DNA of 64,000 nt, taken from NCBI GenBank assembly GCA_007922195.1, contig ML682024.1, forward strand, positions 8,842,579 to 8,906,578. The letters are read 5' to 3'. Numbering within the stretch: the first letter of the stretch is position 1; each line of letters starts with the position of its first letter. Below the pieces are notes generated by a model that was not told the DNA's origin, searched no databases, and was given only the letters and a program-made list of their open reading frames with translations. This DNA is from Podocnemis expansa. Lineage: Eukaryota; Chordata; Testudines; Podocnemididae. The translations under genes and the position numbers were made by a program. Below are positions 44,701 to 51,976 of this stretch, in pieces.

Positions 44701-47511
44701 ACTGTTGATCTCCTTCTCTGTATCTTGCCTTTGGGGTCCAAGTCACTTTCCACACCCCCTATCTCCTGCAAAGCTCAGGGGAGTGGAGCGGGGAAATAGA
44801 GAAATTAAAACCCTGTTGGGTAAACTGTGTAAGGAAACACAACTAAAATGGCCTCAGGTTTCACCTATTGTATTGTTTCAGCTTAGAAATCGTTCAAGAG
44901 CTGATTGTGGGTTATCACCTTTTGAAATCTTATTTGGCCGGTCCCCAACCACCACTCAAGGACTGGATCCTAGGTCCCTGAGTCTTGTTACAGGCGATGA
45001 GGGTTTGCATGCCTATTTGCTTTTTCTTTCCAGATTCTTTCGGTCCCTGTGGAAAACAGCTGCAGTTACCCAAACACTCCCACTGGACAAGGACCTACAT
45101 CCGTTCCAACCAAGAGACTGGGTCTGGATCAAGAATTTTCAAAAGGCTCCATTAACACCATCGTGGAATGGACCATACCAAGTTCTGCTTACCAGCCATA
45201 CTGCGGTGAAAGTAGCTGAACGCTCTGCGTGGATTCACCACACCTACCTGAAGCCTGCTGTGGTTGACCACAGCCCATCATCACTCGCAGCACCACCTAA
45301 TGTGCCACCTCTCAAACTTCGCAAAGACCCACAGTTGGACTCATAGTTTCTTGGGACACTATTTTCAGACTCTTTTTAAGCATGTGGTACCTTTTATGGT
45401 GTACTTTGTTGCTGTATCTTCCATTATTCATAGAGCCACAATTTAGCCCCAAAAGTAATACTTTTGTTGAGCTTGCCTGTACTAGCCTTAATAGTTCCAA
45501 TTTTTGTGTTACCTCGAGCCTCACTACAGAAGGACTCTCGCAAACCTGTTTTTATGGTGTCCCCTTTCCTTTTTCCCAACTTGCTAATACCACTAATTGG
45601 GCATGGCTCTCTTATAATAATGCTTCTACCTTTTGGACAGCTGGGTGGTACTGGTTTGGTTCTACCCCTAAGCCCAATGCCTGGACCAACCGCCGACGAC
45701 TTAAATTGTCCCTTATGGGAGTTACCCCAGCGACTGAATGCATCTGTCTCACTACAACCCATGAGCTTTCAACTGTTGCTCTTCCTAGTGGCTTATCTTG
45801 TTCTACTATATACAATGCCTCCAATATATTGACTTCCCTTTATGCTCTTCCTTGGCATAAAACCCCCAAGGCTACTCAATTGTCTTGTAAGCATCGATCC
45901 CTAAACTCTGATTGTCACAGTGACCTTCACCTGCTCTCCAAAACTCAGATGGTTGCTTTAGCAGCTTCCCTAGTCGGGGTCCCAAGCCTTGCTGAAGCTG
46001 CCTACCTTGATCTCTCCAAACTAGCTTGTACTTTAGCAAAGTCTATTAATCAAACCTTCTCACTTATTCAGTTACTTAATGAGGAACAGGCACAACTCAG
46101 ACAAGCTATTTTACAAAATAGAATTGCTATAGACTACCTTCTACTTAGAGCTGGACATGGGTGTCAAGAATTTGCTGGTCTCTGTTGCTTTAATCTTACT
46201 GATAACTCACACCGTATTGAGATTCGTTTACAGAACCTTCACTCCCTGGAGGAAAAGATATCCCAGGAGAAAGACACTGGCTTACTCTCTTGGTTATGGT
46301 CATGGCTCCCCGAGCTGGGAGCCTGGGGATGCCAGCTTATTTCTGGTCTCCTTTCACTCTTTCTTTATTTTGGCCCTGTATATCCTTGGCAAATGCTTGT
46401 TAAGCCTCCCGTCCCTTTTTCGGTCCTCTTCAGTTTCCCTCAGGTCCTAACGCTCTCATAATTCCACATATCCTATAGAAAATGTTTCCCTGACACATGT
46501 TATTTGTACCCGTTCCAAACTGGATGCGCGTTTCCGGCCTTGAGCCTACGAAATATGAGCTTTCATAGGCTCACAGGGGGGACTGTTATGAGATTTGTAT
46601 GAGACCACAAACTTGTGAGCATAAGTGACTCCATCTTAGCACTGTTCCCTTAATATTATGTTAACCTCTAGCCTGACTAACAAAAGTATAGAGCCCCTCA
46701 TATCCTTGAGCAGTCTATAAGCAGGAGATTAGGGAAACTGCACCAGTCTCGAGGTCACCTATTAATCAACAATTTCTCTTGTTTATTACATTCCTAGGCT
46801 CCGAGGAGCCAGCCTGACCTTCTTTACTAATTCTCCTATCTTATATGAATATGTATGAAAACTATCCCTATATGGTACTAATAAATGTATTAATCTTGTT
46901 TACATTGAATATATTAACCATGTTTAGATTTCCTTGAATTAAGTTGTTGTACCTGGGTATAAAACCCTTTTAGCTGAGTGTCAATAAACTTGTGATTCTT
47001 CCTCCTGTTGTCCAGCTCCATCATTGACCAGAGCAGAGAACGAGCTTTTCTCTCAACAATTCCCCACCAGCCTCTGTCACAGGCCTCCTTCGGGGGGGAA
47101 CATGCCCCTCTGCAATATGATTCCCCTTAGATCTAAGCCCCTGGGTGCTCACCCGGGGTCCGCATTATACAGCAGCTGCTCTGTCTCCAGTGATGTCCCT
47201 GCAGTCCCACAAACTGCTTTGTTGACAGATGTCATCACGTCTCTTTCTTTGTTGGAGGGCGGACCATGTCCCCGGCTGTCTGGGTCGTTCGCTATGCTCT
47301 GGCTCTGCTCCTCATATTGTCTGTGCCCATCATCACCTTTGTGCTGGAGAAATGGGGCCTGCCCAGCCTGCATGTCTGGAGGAGACTTGTGGAGTTGTGG
47401 AGGAGAGGGGAGCAGCAACATCATGTGGGGAGAGGGGCTGAAAGTGGGAGAACCCCACGGACCATCTGTGAGCGGGGGAGTTGCCTGGGGGATACCAGTG
47501 CCTGGCTCTGA
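35729..47511 (+). CDS. Gene B: activating-type single-Ig leukocyte-receptor-like protein
   Basis: The exons are 35729-35759 (signal start MSLSLYLLLL), 36213-36251, 37630 to 37923 or 37929 (Ig), 38966-39010 (stalk) and 47258-47511 (membrane, tail, stop TGA). With the Ig exon ending at 37929 the frame is open for 222 codons. The first five junctions follow the same phase-1 plan as genes A and C. The last exon encodes SPAVWVVRYALALLLILSVP: an arginine at the outer edge of the membrane segment, as in LILRA/GPVI/CHIR-A-like receptors that pair with an FcR-gamma-type ITAM adaptor. That pairing is inference. The tail is short, basic and without tyrosine. A 7.6-kb retrovirus lies in the final intron, and the homologous Ig donor is mutated, so expression of the full-length form is uncertain. 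Confidence 0.62.
36395..36470. repeat. Interspersed repeat fragment in gene B intron 2
   Basis: AAGACTAACAAATTTATTAG and CACTTCCTCAGATG match the turtle-type foldback repeat. Confidence 0.6.
36632..36842. mobile_element. hAT MITE in gene B intron
   Basis: The right end is GTTTGGGAACCACTG and the left end is worn (CAGAATTTCCCGACC). Flanks TTTATTC and CTCTATTC are similar. Confidence 0.65.
37630..37929 (+). CDS. Gene B Ig-domain exon with altered donor
   Basis: The acceptor is CATTCCCAG. The Ig fold is intact: first cysteine in LLLCSV, then HIVFCKDGEE, GKYTYDY, and second cysteine in GNYFCGYE. In genes A and C the exon ends where this one reaches 37923, but here the next bases are CT instead of GT. 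The next GT that keeps phase 1 is six bases later (GTGGTG at 37930). If no donor is used, the frame runs on to a stop at 37956-37958. Confidence 0.75.
39791..39797 (+). promoter_or_regulatory. LTR TATA box
   Basis: TATAAAA in the 5' LTR, 60 bases before AATAAA. It is placed as expected for the U3/R boundary. Confidence 0.7.
39851..39856 (+). terminator. LTR polyadenylation signal in gene B intron
   Basis: AATAAA in the 5' LTR, sense to gene B. It could end host transcripts before the membrane exon. Confidence 0.6.
39931..39948 (+). promoter_or_regulatory. Primer binding site for tRNA-Arg(UCU)
   Basis: TGGCGACTCCGCCGGGAC begins four bases after the 5' LTR. It is complementary over 18 bases to the 3' end (with CCA) of vertebrate tRNA-Arg(UCU) as I know that sequence. 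Most gammaretroviruses use tRNA-Pro. Confidence 0.75.
40195..40205 (+). promoter_or_regulatory. Candidate retroviral major splice donor
   Basis: CTGCAG followed by GTGAGT (GT at 40200-40201) fits the donor consensus and lies in the leader before gag. A second candidate, GGGTGAGT, is at 40048-40055. A donor here would be needed for spliced env mRNA. Confidence 0.45.
40284..41754 (+). pseudogene. ERV gag, broken
   Basis: The matrix part begins MGTSGSK (Gly-2, a myristoylation site) and runs to a stop at 40517. The next part continues in another frame and carries a PPPY late-domain motif near 40595. The N-terminal capsid part is missing and AT-rich DNA lies in its place (about 40770-40930). Capsid resumes in a third stretch (about 40930-41345) with the DENPDAF part of the major homology region, then meets a TGA. 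Nucleocapsid (41521-41754) has one CCHC knuckle, CFYCKRPSHFRRDC. The final stop is UGA, in frame with pro. Gag would form the virion shell. The matrix and single-knuckle layout fit gammaretroviruses. Confidence 0.85.
41755..42140 (+). pseudogene. ERV protease, broken
   Basis: The frame continues from nucleocapsid across UGA at 41752-41754. The flap and core are recognisable, but the catalytic DTG triplet reads GTG (GGT codon at 41893-41895), so the active-site aspartate is lost. The frame stops at 42009. The C-terminal part, with the GRDLL-like motif, continues in a different frame from about 42030 into reverse transcriptase. Confidence 0.75.
42143..45346 (+). pseudogene. ERV pol (RT, RNase H, integrase), broken
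   Basis: RT fingers and palm run to about 42710 in one frame (motif A region VIDLCAAFF). A frameshift follows at about 42710-42730, then YVDD at 42784-42795. RNase H has TDGSS, the AELIAL glutamate, YTDSK and a final ADAT aspartate. Integrase has His residues and CPTC of the zinc-binding HHCC domain, the first core aspartate in QIDF, a TAG stop at 44614-44616, DSDQGS beyond it, then two frameshifts between about 44700 and 44790. The C-terminal domain ends with the GPYQVLL and WIHHTYLKPA motifs typical of gammaretroviruses. The 628-codon stretch 42730-44616 is the longest open part. Confidence 0.9.
45382..46461 (+). CDS. ERV env, uninterrupted 359-codon frame
   Basis: It starts with a hydrophobic signal peptide (MWYLLWCTLLLYLPLF). 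The surface part is short (about 170 residues) with several N-glycosylation sites and no CXXC or RXXR furin motif that I can find. A hydrophobic internal stretch between two cysteines (about residues 185-215) looks like an internal fusion peptide. A heptad-rich part, an immunosuppressive-domain-like segment and a CX6CC motif (46162-46188) follow. The membrane segment lies near residue 325. Total length is well below the usual 500-650 residues. The TM part is closest in kind to the avian sarcoma/leukosis type, unlike pol. The last 35 codons may be out of frame. Confidence 0.8.
   Translation: MWYLLWCTLLLYLPLFIEPQFSPKSNTFVELACTSLNSSNFCVTSSLTTEGLSQTCFYGVPFPFSQLANTTNWAWLSYNNASTFWTAGWYWFGSTPKPNAWTNRRRLKLSLMGVTPATECICLTTTHELSTVALPSGLSCSTIYNASNILTSLYALPWHKTPKATQLSCKHRSLNSDCHSDLHLLSKTQMVALAASLVGVPSLAEAAYLDLSKLACTLAKSINQTFSLIQLLNEEQAQLRQAILQNRIAIDYLLLRAGHGCQEFAGLCCFNLTDNSHRIEIRLQNLHSLEEKISQEKDTGLLSWLWSWLPELGAWGCQLISGLLSLFLYFGPVYPWQMLVKPPVPFSVLFSFPQVLTLS
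46574..46583 (+). promoter_or_regulatory. Polypurine tract
   Basis: A purine run (ACAGGGGGGA, then C) sits immediately before the 3' LTR. It is the expected plus-strand primer position. Confidence 0.75.
46584..47058 (+). repeat. 3' LTR (475 bp)
   Basis: It is identical to the 5' LTR except for two substitutions (near 46922 and 47014) and a 35-bp gap after the TATA box. TATAAAA is at 46958-46964 and AATAAA at 46983-46988. It is followed directly by the target duplication ATTCC. Confidence 0.95.
47258..47511 (+). CDS. Gene B terminal exon: Arg-containing membrane segment and short tail
   Basis: The acceptor is GTTGGAG after a pyrimidine-rich stretch, and phase 1 entry gives an open frame to TGA at 47509. 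The membrane segment carries Arg near its outer end, followed by about 20 hydrophobic residues and then EKWG. The rest is a basic tail rich in Arg. Activating receptors of this family commonly encode membrane and tail in one final exon, as here. Confidence 0.6.
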
Positions 47512-47934
47512 GCAGGTGTTGGGGAGACACTATGGGTTGGTGCTGCACTGTTGGCCCCTGTGATAACAATCTTTGCCCAGATTTCTTCAGCCTCCTTCAA
47601 TTCCCCTTTCCTTCCCCCATGGGTTCACTTCCAGTCACTCTGCTCTTGAGACACAGATATCTGCTCACTCCTGGCCCAGCCAGGGTCACACACAGCTCTG
47701 TCAGAGCTAAAGGGGTTATTGCTAGGAAGGTGCATTGCTAGGATTTCCTATTGCTAGGAATTAGCTGCAGCATTGCACAGCCACAGGTTTTTTAAATTGG
47801 GGCTAGTAGTTTTCAGCAAGCTCCCTGGGCTCCCTATCGCTGGACTCAGAGAAACCCCACTGAAAGAAAGTCCTCTGGGGAACTGCTTCACCAAAACATC
47901 CAAGTGACCTGCTTGGGCTGGGAGCACCTCAGCA

Positions 47935-48221
47935 TAGGGTTCCTAGATGTCAGGCAAAAGGAGGACATGTCCTTCTTTTTACCATCACATCCTCTGTCCG
48001 GCAGGCATTTTAAAAATACATGATTTTGTCTGGCTTTTTACTTACAGAGGTTAAAGTATGCTGGAATGACTTGGAGCACCCTATTTTTTGGGGTAAGTGT
48101 TCGAGGACCCCCTAAAAACAGAAGAATATTACATTAATGCTACATTTTCTCCATGCGTTCTCCAATGTCCTTTTCGTACTTCCCTGTCCTCCTTTCCATG
48201 CTTTGGTATTTGGTAACCCTA
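47935..48221. mobile_element. hAT MITE (TAGGGTTNCC family)
   Basis: Ends TAGGGTTCC and GGTAACCCTA. Perfect 8-bp duplication CCTCAGCA at 47927-47934 and 48222-48229. Confidence 0.88.
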
Positions 48222-49450
48222 CCTCAGCACCAGGAGCAGAAAGCAAGCTGTTTTCTTCTAGCTCTGAATTATTTTGCAGCAGATTAGTGCTGTTGTTAAC
48301 TTTCCAGCAAAGAAACTTGAGCATGTTAGGTAAAAAAAGAAAAAGGGGAGGGAAAACTAACTTCTTTCCTTTTCTTTGTATACCTGAAATGTCATTGAAT
48401 TTTAGTCAAATTATGTTAACCTTCCTAGCTCACCATCTTGCATCTTCTTGAAACATAATAAAGGAAAAGTTGGCTCTAGTTTGCTATTTTTGGGGTTGGG
48501 GGTTTGTAACAAGATTTTTTATATACTTAATACTAGTTAGTTACTTAATTAGCAAACTAAATTCCACAGAGGAGAAGAAAAAGGCTCCATGAATTATAGT
48601 TAAACATTGCTGTAAGAAGGGGGGGGGGGATCTTTTACAGTTCTTTTTACACAATTAACTACAACAGTTAATAAAGACTAACTCAAACTCAAGTGAACTG
48701 TCTCTGAGTTTTAGAAATCTAAGTTACTTCTCATTGTTTATGGAAACTGACATGTTCAAATTTAACTTTGCTTTTATTCACACTTATAGCTAAAATAATC
48801 TATGCAAATTATACCCGTTACTAAGTAAAATTTAAGCCATTTTTACCATTATGAAATGTTATAAAGCTAATTACTAAAAATTAAGATGATTCATGTGATT
48901 AACTTTAAATTTAATTGTACAAATATTCACCCTCTGCAATCCTTGCCAAAAATTCTTAAATAACTCAATTCTTGAGCTCCATATACTCTTGTGTTAAAAC
49001 ATTTGTATGGGGAGGTATTGCAAGCTAGCCCACTCAACACTTATACAAGCTCTTTGGAGCATGGCGTGCCTGTGCTCAGTGTTTGTACAACTCTTGACAC
49101 AAGAAGCCCCTAACCCAATCAGTGTCTAGGTGCTGTCATGTCTGAAACATTAAATCATAACAATTAAGGCAGGGCCTTCTGCTAGCTGGCATCCAGTAAT
49201 GTAATTGTTTCATGCAGTAACTGCATTCCAGTGAGCTGAATACTTTCCTGATATTTTCGTGCAGCCACAGGTCTGCAGTATCTCAGCTTCACAAAGCCAC
49301 AGTTTGTGACAAATAGTTTTTACTTGATATAGTTAGATTTCATAATTTCCCTACAAACCTTTTGATAGGCAGGGGTCAGAGAACCTGCAAATTCAAATGT
49401 GGCCCTGATGCTGTTGCCAGTTTTCGTGATTTTCTAGTCAATCACAAGAT
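48222..49450. other. AT-rich spacer
   Basis: AT-rich with short homopolymers. No gene seen. AATAAA at 48457-48462 could serve gene B, but the distance makes this weak. Confidence 0.4.
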
Positions 49451-49454
49451 GTTT

Positions 49455-49580
49455 GCTAGGAGTCCTGTGGCACTTCTAAAGACTAACACATTTATATGTG
49501 ATAAATAAGTTTGTTAGTCTTTAGAAGTGCCACAGGGCTCTTTCTTTGTTTTGCTGAACTAGACTAACATGACTACCTCT
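49455..49580. repeat. Foldback copy of the turtle-type repeat
   Basis: TGTGGCACTTCTAAAGACTA is followed about 50 bases later by its reverse complement, then the CTAGACTAACATGACTACC segment. Confidence 0.75.
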
Positions 49581-50163
49581 TTGGAAGATATTTGCTGTTT
49601 TTCTTAGAGCCCCAGCTCCTGCAGTGTTGGAATTATGTGAGAATTTTGGCTTTTGTTTAAAGTATTAATTTTCTAGCTCCCCACCCCCTGGTTGTGAAGA
49701 AAAGTTGAAAAGTGTGACTGCTAAAGACTCAAACACCAGAAAGCAAATTAAAAGATGCAAAATTCATACTATCTTTTAAATAAGTCCTAAATTTTGTGGC
49801 ACTCTGGATTTTGGGGAGCTGCCTCATGATTTTTGTACTCTTTGTGCCATCAGTTTAGTCTCTAAACAAAGCTCAGAGGACTTGAGGGCAGAGTTGTTGA
49901 TATACAGTTAAAAGTGATAGACATAGAAAGGCTGGATATTTTCCCCAATTTTATTAAGAAGAATTTTTTTTTTTTCCAAAAGGCAAACAAACACCTTTTT
50001 CCCTGGGAATATTGTAGTGTCCTGCAGCACTTTGAAACACTGTGCTTTGTCCAGTTATGGCCCCCACTTCCTTGTTTCATGGTCCCTCACCTCCTTGTTT
50101 CATGGTTCCTAAGGCTGTCTTTGATTATGGAGGGTTCGGTCATGCCATGTGAACTGTGTTAAG

Positions 50164-50566
50164 CAATGTTCCCTCTAAGAGCCTCAGTCAGCTGAGCAAC
50201 TCATGTTGCTCACTGCATGGCTCCCCCCCCCCCCCGCATGGGCCCGATTCTGCCCCCCCGTGGGCCTGCTCCCCTGATAACCCTCCAGCCTCCCCAACCC
50301 CTCGCCACAAGCCTACTCTGCCGCTGGAGCAGCATGGCCCAGCCACAGCTCCTGGAGCCAGAGAAACACTAACAGAGGATGCTCAGACATTCTGGGCATG
50401 CTCCATTAGAGCTTCTCTGGGCGGGAGTTTTAATAACTCCCTGCTCCAGAGGAGCTCTCAGCTGGGACTCTGGCTGCTGGTCCTATGCAGCCAGCAGCCT
50501 TCCCTGCACGGGGGGGCTGCGTTAGGCTGCGCCACCGCGCACCCGCACAGCTTAAAGGGAACATTG
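50164..50566. mobile_element. hAT MITE (CAATGTTCCCTCTAA family)
   Basis: Ends CAATGTTCCCTCTAA and TTAAAGGGAACATTG. Flanks GTGTTAAG and GTGTTTAG match at 7 of 8. GC-rich interior. Same family as 9856-10082. Confidence 0.85.
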
Positions 50567-51156
50567 GTGTTTAGCGCAGCATTTCAGCAACTGGAGCATT
50601 AATGACACCTCTCCTGCAGCAGAACGATGGTTGTGTATGTCACCTTCTCTTCTCTCTGGGGATGTGGATGCTTTAAGATAAAACACAGTAATGTTACCTT
50701 TCTGAAAGAAAATGCCCCTCTGACAGCACTGCTCTGCATGCATCAGGAGCTGTTCTAATGGGCATCTAGGCTAGGAAACACCAGTGACCTAACCCTAACT
50801 CCAGTATTTTCCATGGGTGGCAGGGCCTGACTAGCCAAGCCACCAGCAGATGTGGGAGACAGGTACTTGCTCCTGGGTGAAGACCTGTGCCCGCAGTGCT
50901 GAGACCAGGGTAACAGATGCAGGGAGTCCTGAGTAAATCCATGCTCTAAGCCAATGGGTCACTGCTGAGCTAGAAAAGACCCACAACTCAACCTTTTCTA
51001 TTACTTCACTTTGGTCATTAATAAAAAGTGTGACTCACCCTGGAGTGTCCCAGCTATTCCACCAAGTCATCTGGGGAGAGAATGACAGTAACTCATTGTC
51101 ACTTGACTGTAAATGCCCATATAAGGGAAGACACCGCAGTAAACCCAAATTATAGC

Positions 51157-51767
51157 CAGGGGTTACAGTAAGGGGGAACACCCCAGAACACAGTTCCAGG
51201 GCCCCCTATTTTTATTGAGCCAGTGTTCTGGGCCCCCTAAAATAGAGGAAAGCCCCAGAATGCTGCATTCCTGGACCCCTCCAAAAATAGAGGGATGCAC
51301 TGAAATGCTACGTTCCAGGGCCCCCTAAAAATCCCATGCACATCTGGAAGACTCTGTCTTCTGGCCAACTGATAGCTCCTCTGGAGTTGGGAGTTTTTAA
51401 AAGTCCTGCCTAGAGTAAGCCCTTACTGAGCATGCGCAGAGCCTCTGACCATGCTTAGTGAGAACTTCCTCCTACCGGAGGAGCGGCTGGTGGCCAGGCT
51501 ATGCTGCTCTGGTGGCCAAGTAAGGAGGCAGGGGGGGAGCGATTGGGGACAGGGCAGGATCGGGCCAGCTGGGAGGTTGTGGTGGGGGGAGATCAGGCTG
51601 GCTAGGGTGGTGACAGGAGAGAGGGTGGGCAGGATTTGGTCTGGCTGGGGGGGGGTGACCAGAGTGAAGGGCAGGATTGGGCTGGTGCGGGGGCTTGTAT
51701 TGGCTTGAGGGGGGCCCACCAATTTAGGAACATTCCAGCACCCCCCCAAATTATACTTTAACCCCTG
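51157..51767. mobile_element. hAT element (CAGGGGTTAAAGTATAA family)
   Basis: Ends CAGGGGTTACAGTAA and TTATACTTTAACCCCTG. Perfect 8-bp duplication ATTATAGC at 51149-51156 and 51768-51775. No transposase frame. Confidence 0.9.
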
Positions 51768-51976
51768 ATTATAGCCCTATGGTTCTTTCCTCTTCCCAGC
51801 TTGGGCAAGCGTCCTCTGTGGAAAGCATGTGACACAATGGAGCCTGAGCCTAACTGAGGTGGCCATATTTAATGACTTATAATTTTTTGTATAAAAAATA
51901 GAGATTTAAGAGATCAGACTCTCAGAGGAGCAAAGCCTGGAAGGTTGTGTGTGCCTGTGCTTCTCTGGGGCAATCT

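Larger units (their letters stand above)
39417..47058 (+). mobile_element. Endogenous retrovirus, gammaretrovirus-like with ASLV-type env TM
   Basis: This is a complete provirus: LTR, primer binding site, gag, pro, pol, env, polypurine tract, LTR. It is bounded by TG and CA and by the 5-bp target duplication ATTCC (39412-39416 and 47059-47063). It lies in sense orientation in the gene B intron between the stalk and membrane exons. The LTRs differ by two substitutions over 475 aligned bases plus one 35-bp gap, so the insertion is recent. Gag, pro and pol are nevertheless broken by several frameshifts, a stop and a missing capsid part. Env is uninterrupted. Confidence 0.95.

Noticed and set aside
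46157..46450. 97-codon frame overlapping env
   Set aside because: Not a separate gene; at most its last part reflects a shifted env C-terminus.
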